From NCBI GenBank assembly GCA_038380795.1, contig CM076272.1:3353001-3417000 (forward strand): DNA of 64,000 nt, written 5' to 3'. A program made the position numbers and the translations under genes. Under the pieces are notes generated by a model, which was not told where the DNA came from, did not search any database, and was given only the letters and a program-made list of their open reading frames with translations. This document shows, piece after piece, positions 60,298 to 64,000 of this stretch; positions within the stretch are counted from its first letter, which is position 1; every line of letters starts with the position of its first letter. This DNA comes from Pyrocephalus nanus. Lineage: Eukaryota > Chordata > Aves > Passeriformes > Tyrannidae.

Positions 60298-61136
60298 ACA
60301 GCACACTCTCAGCAAAGACAGGGTGAACTGCTAGCCCTGACGTGTATACAGAACATCTGGGAAAAGGGAAGCAAGCCAAAAAACTCTTGGTTATGCTCTC
60401 AGGGTGTGCCATACGATGGCAATGCTATGGCAGGAACAAGGATTTTTCACATCATTGGGGAAAAAAGTATCAAAAGGAGAAGAAATACACAAATGCTGGA
60501 ATCAGCCCAGCTACCCAAAGAAATTGCTGTAATACATTGCCCAGCCCATACCAAGGCCACTTGGTATGGAGAAGGAAATACTTTGGCTGACATAGCAGCA
60601 ATGAGTATACTTCCTAGTGATAATACATCAGTTATCAGGCCTCCCCAACAAGAAATGCTGATCCAGAGCTTTGTTAAAGGAGGTAATACCCAGTTCAGAT
60701 GCCTGCTGGTCTGATCTGACAAATGGCTGACCCAATACATCATATATATGCAGAAGGGGGTTGAAAATAAGAGAAATGTGCTCAATGGTATCAGCCCATA
60801 CCTCTGGAAATACAGGTACCTGACATACAACCTGGAGATGTAATTTTAATTAACATGTTCTCATGGAAATTCAAATTGGAACCCAAGTGGGAAGGGCCAA
60901 ATATCATCTTACTGTGTCTCTATTTTGCTGTTAAAATTTTAGGAAAAGAAAGTTGGATACACCATTCTCACATCAAGCAGGTGGAAAGTGGCCAGCCAGC
61001 TGACAAATTACTGACTCCTGGGAAAACTCTCACATCAACCAAGAATGAAGTGGGACATCTCACTACTCTTGGTATTATTGACTCTGTTACTGCTACAGCA
61101 TGGCTAAGGATAAAAATGATGGATGATCCGGATTAG
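60283..61136 (+). pseudogene. pol: pol remnant: RNase H plus integrase C-terminal domain
   Basis: RNase H part (about 60300-60600): the motif GELLALT carries the catalytic Glu and GNTLADIAA (60574-60600) carries the last catalytic Asp, with PKEIAVIHC between them. The middle Asp motif is not readable and the central part reads better in another frame, so it is frameshifted. The integrase zinc-binding and catalytic domains are missing. After a stop near 60714 the C-terminal domain appears, with LEPKWEGP (60876-60899) and WIHHSHIK (60954-60977), typical of gammaretroviral integrases. The last frame runs on to 61136 and overlaps the env start. It cannot make an active enzyme. Confidence 0.82.
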
Positions 61137-62682
61137 TGGAAAGTTAAAAAAATCCAAAAGGAAGATAGTTTTCCTAGATTACATGGGAACAAGGTTCCCA
61201 ATTCCTGAAACATCCAATAGGAAGGCTCTCACTTTCTGCTGTCAATCAGATAAGGTTTATAATTTAGCCTTGACGGAAGGAGTAGGGACAGGTCTCGTTG
61301 CCTCAATAATATCACTTGCTGCTCAACACTTAATACCAGTTGTTGCAAGATGACAGATAATAGTTTTAAGAAGTAATAGTAAAGAAGTTAATGTCACTTG
61401 TGGACGTGTTAACCCAGGCCTCATACCCTTTCTCTGCTGAGCCCCCTTCAAAGCAAACAAAAAGGGATGCAACTGGTATTACAGGGACAGGATTGGGAGT
61501 ACTAAATGGTATAGATGTTGAAGTGCTCCTAAATAAACTAAGTGCAACAACAAATGATTTAAGGAAATTAGAACACCCATTGTGATCCTCTCTATTAGTA
61601 CAGGGGACTAATCAATGGCTCTTATCTAATACATTGCCTCAGTGGGAGAAAAATAATAAGAGAGACCACCAGCTGATTGTAGAGACACTTGGAATGGTCC
61701 AGGGCAATCTTTCACCCAATCTTAGCTGTATCCACACTCACCTGTGGATACACTCTACAGGGGCACATGAGGGGTGCCTTCATGAGGGTAGGTGAAGGAG
61801 GCACCTTACCCACAGAGATCTGAAAAGCAGTTTGGGACAACACAACTCAGTTTGAAAGAGAACTTCAACCCTTGTGGTATTTGGCCAGTTCTGACCCCAT
61901 AACAATAAGGTCACAGTTTCTGTCTCAGTAATACAATGCTTCAGTATACGCCATATACGCAATTGCTATTTCAAATCACAATGGGATCGTTCTCTTTCCA
62001 ATAGAACGTAAACTATGGATAACACAAAGTGAACACATATGGCTGATAGTTGATGTCGGTGGGAACAACAAGGAGTCATTTGTAAAAGTAACACCATTAA
62101 AGCCCAAGACATGTCTTGGCACTGAGAAAAATACTTGTCACTTTTGAAACACATGCCAATGAAACCCCTAAAACTATACTTATATATATTGGAATAGGAT
62201 GTGTTTTCTTAAGAGCTCTTTGTGGTTTTATTTTTGTAGGTGATATTATTGTAGATACAAGTAATCATTCAAATATTTGCATTTAACTTTACTAGAATTA
62301 TAGGGTATGATTTTAATTATACAGCTCCTGTTACATCCCACTAGTTGTTACAGGCTAATTATACACTAGTTAAAGACTCGTTACCTATTTTGACTGGAAT
62401 TAATGTTAACGCTGGTAAGGAAATTATCACAATGTGGTGACTTATGCAAACTATTAAAACGTATATGAATTAATGTGAAAAAAAATTCTAATCACTGCAA
62501 ACCATAATGTGGACAAAATGTGGTGCACGTCTGAAAGAGGGAAAAGAGATGGAGAACACCGGTGGGAAACTCTCCTAGGGTGGTCATCTACAGCCACAGG
62601 AATTTATAACCTCCTGCTCCACCCAGTGGTAACCGTACTAGCTTTAAGTCTATTAGGTTTGGTGCTTGTAATCATTTTGTAG
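61045..62682 (+). pseudogene. env: env remnant with cleavage-like motif and C-terminal membrane span
   Basis: An ATG at 61045, overlapping pol in another frame, starts a leader-like run of leucines (codons 6-17) that stops after 20 codons at 61105. Further fragments follow: 61123-61353, then 61391-61585, which holds the basic motif KQTKR (61451-61465) followed by a Gly/Ala-rich hydrophobic stretch as at a surface/transmembrane cleavage site. About 1 kb downstream is broken by many stops and frameshifts. A hydrophobic span (62611-62679) precedes a TAG at 62680-62682, fitting a membrane anchor with almost no cytoplasmic tail. The assignment to env rests on position, these landmarks and overall residue pattern. 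The gene is non-functional. Confidence 0.72.
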
Positions 62683-62759
62683 ATACGATTATGCAAACCG
62701 ATCATGCTCTTTGAAAGGCTTTGCAAGCCTTGCTAAATGTATCAGCAGGAATGCTTAAT

Positions 62760-62776
62760 AAAAACAAAGGGAGGAC
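62760..62776 (+). promoter_or_regulatory. Retroviral polypurine tract
   Basis: AAAACAAAGGGAGGA lies immediately before the 3' LTR start at 62777. This is the expected place and composition of the primer for plus-strand DNA synthesis. Confidence 0.75.
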
Positions 62777-62850
62777 TGTAAAGAAATAAAGGATACTAAT
62801 TGCTTAGCATAACTTGCTTAGTGTTAGTAGCTAGATGTGCTGCAGCTTTA
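62777..62850 (+). repeat. 3' LTR, 5' part only
   Basis: Starts TGTAAAGAAATAAAGGATAC directly after the polypurine tract and matches the 5' stub at 60260. No TATA box, polyadenylation signal or CA terminus is found downstream, so the LTR is truncated. The end given is approximate, placed where the AT-rich retroviral composition gives way to GC-richer host DNA. Confidence 0.65.
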
Positions 62851-64000
62851 GGCCCCATTTCCATCAGATGTCACCCTACTCAGCTCCCGCAAGGCTGCCT
62901 GGAGAGCATGTTGTATTTCAGCTATGACATTTCTCTGCATGTTTGACATATCCCTATCATGGCTTCCGTGTACTTCTGCAGAGATGGGTGGGAGACAGGA
63001 GAAAATGAATAACACGTTTCCTTCCAGCATGAAATTGTGAGCGTGTCCTCCACTGGGCACAATTCCCGTGTCTATGACTCCTGTAGTCTGGCTAATAGTG
63101 CTATGGATACTGGAGATTAAGGGATTTGGGGCTGTAAAGTCTATTTCATCCATCCAGGCCTGAGAAAGGGAATGTGAGCAGGGAAAAGGTCTTGCAGAAG
63201 CTGCTGGACGAAGCAGGGTCTGGCCTGCAGGTGACCATCCCACCATGTCCCCTTGCTGCTGGGGACCTCCCCCAGGCAGGTCGCAGCTTTGCGCAGCAGT
63301 GACATGGAGGAGAGAGAATGCAGATGTCAGGGCCAAAGCCCCTGCAGCCACATCCCCAGGGCTGATCCCTCACCAGTGGCTCCCAAACCCAGCGTGCCAC
63401 CATCAGGATGCTCCTGACCCTATGCCAAGCACTGCTGTCACACTCCAGTAGCACAGAGCCCTCTCTGATGTGGCACAGCGAGGACACAGTGGGCACAGTG
63501 AAGGCTTTAAACAGTCACAGTGCTGCTGCTGAGAGGGCTCTCCAGGCCTAGGAGAAGAGTTGTTGCTTCTGAGTCGGAGAGCTAATAACAACACTGGAAA
63601 ATTTCTGCTTTGGCTGAGGCAATGGCCTCTCTCTCTCTGCCCCATGGAGAGGAAAGCTGCAATGCTTCCCACTAGGCTGGACTGTGCTTCCAGCCCGCAG
63701 TCCTGCTGCACCCTGGCTCCTCATCAGAGACTTGCCCTGGGATTGCAGGCTGAGCTGATGGGGGAAATACTCTGCCCCAAAGCTAGAAGCTGGGTAGCAA
63801 ACTTCTTTGCAGCCCTCAAATCTAAGGAAGTCTCAAAAATAACTCTCCTATGAAGTCAGAATGTTTCCCAGTTCAGAGCAGGCACAGCCCAAGCCCAACC
63901 ACCATTCCTGCCCAGAGGGGAAGCCATGGCAATCTCCCTCCAGCTCCTCCAAGACCATGTAATATGAAGCAGAGCAAATACTGAGTTGTTCTGAGACCAC
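62851..64000. other. Non-coding DNA, nothing recognised
   Basis: A minus-strand open frame of 167 codons (62848-63351) starts at the LTR boundary but has no recognisable domain and overlaps other chance frames. No repeat or RNA gene is recognised. Confidence 0.5.

Larger units (their letters stand above)
60260..62850 (+). mobile_element. Deleted endogenous retrovirus, gamma-type (class I)
   Basis: Order on +: 5' LTR stub, RNase H, integrase C-terminal domain, env remnant, polypurine tract, 3' LTR start. The pol and env pieces have the residue patterns of gammaretrovirus-like elements, and env begins inside the 3' end of pol in another frame, as in that group. Gag, protease, most of reverse transcriptase, the integrase zinc finger and catalytic core, and much of the env surface unit are absent. 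Stops and frame changes break what is left. Only about 37 bases of the two LTRs can be compared, too few for dating. No target-site duplication could be found because the 3' LTR end is lost. Confidence 0.88.

Noticed and set aside
62848..63351. 167-codon minus-strand frame starting at the 3' LTR edge
   Set aside because: No similarity to retroviral or host domains that I recognise; overlaps other chance frames.
1..64000. CRISPR arrays, operons or other prokaryotic systems
   Set aside because: No spaced direct repeats, no dense coding and clear avian repeat content. The window is vertebrate non-coding DNA.

Overview
This 64 kb window looks like ordinary non-coding DNA from a bird, most likely a songbird. 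The clearest marker is a 3' end of a CR1 LINE at 23541-23768, oriented +, in the form common in songbird genomes and closing with the CR1-type terminal motif. A second, more decayed CR1-like tail lies at 41275-41402. Interspersed repeats are otherwise sparse. I recognise no complete host protein-coding gene, rRNA, tRNA or known microRNA. The open frames present are short, overlap on both strands and lack domain patterns, as expected by chance in DNA of this composition. The window is therefore intergenic or lies inside a large intron.

Layout. 1-23540 is non-coding, with AT-rich, CpG-retaining patches (about 2815-3075, 10640-10920, 11885-12110, 19440-19590) that read like conserved regulatory DNA. 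It also holds a GA microsatellite (5635-5687), a 10-bp-arm palindrome around an E-box (8528-8555), and homopolymer tracts. 23541-40440 holds the CR1 copy and more regulatory-like patches (28350-28670, 30390-30560, 35076-35270). 40440-41110 is a decayed tandem array of about four units of about 170 bp, which no standard feature explains. 41275-60250 holds the CR1-like tail, a tRNA-SINE-like fragment (43436-43515), an A-rich block (44640-44785), a 25-bp triple repeat (48287-48361) and further AT-rich blocks (50100-50640, 53490-53810, 60000-60175).

60260-about 62850 is the one element with real protein homology. It is a heavily deleted gamma-type (class I) endogenous retrovirus in + orientation. 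It keeps a stub of the 5' LTR, RNase H and integrase C-terminal parts of pol, a broken env with a cleavage-like motif and a C-terminal membrane span, a polypurine tract and the start of the 3' LTR. Gag, protease, most of reverse transcriptase and the integrase catalytic core are absent, so it is a dead copy.

Several segments are bounded by good splice acceptors and donors and are open in at least one frame (minus strand: 59539-59581, 26625-26693, 21819-21989, 17370-17455; plus strand: 53978-54169, 47233-47381, 33164-33234). They are listed as weak exon candidates because 64 kb of sequence yields such matches by chance. Nothing here forms a multi-gene system. The observations most worth following are the 170-bp array, the odd env and LTR structure of the retroviral remnant, the minus-strand exon candidate at 21819-21989, and the regulatory-like blocks.
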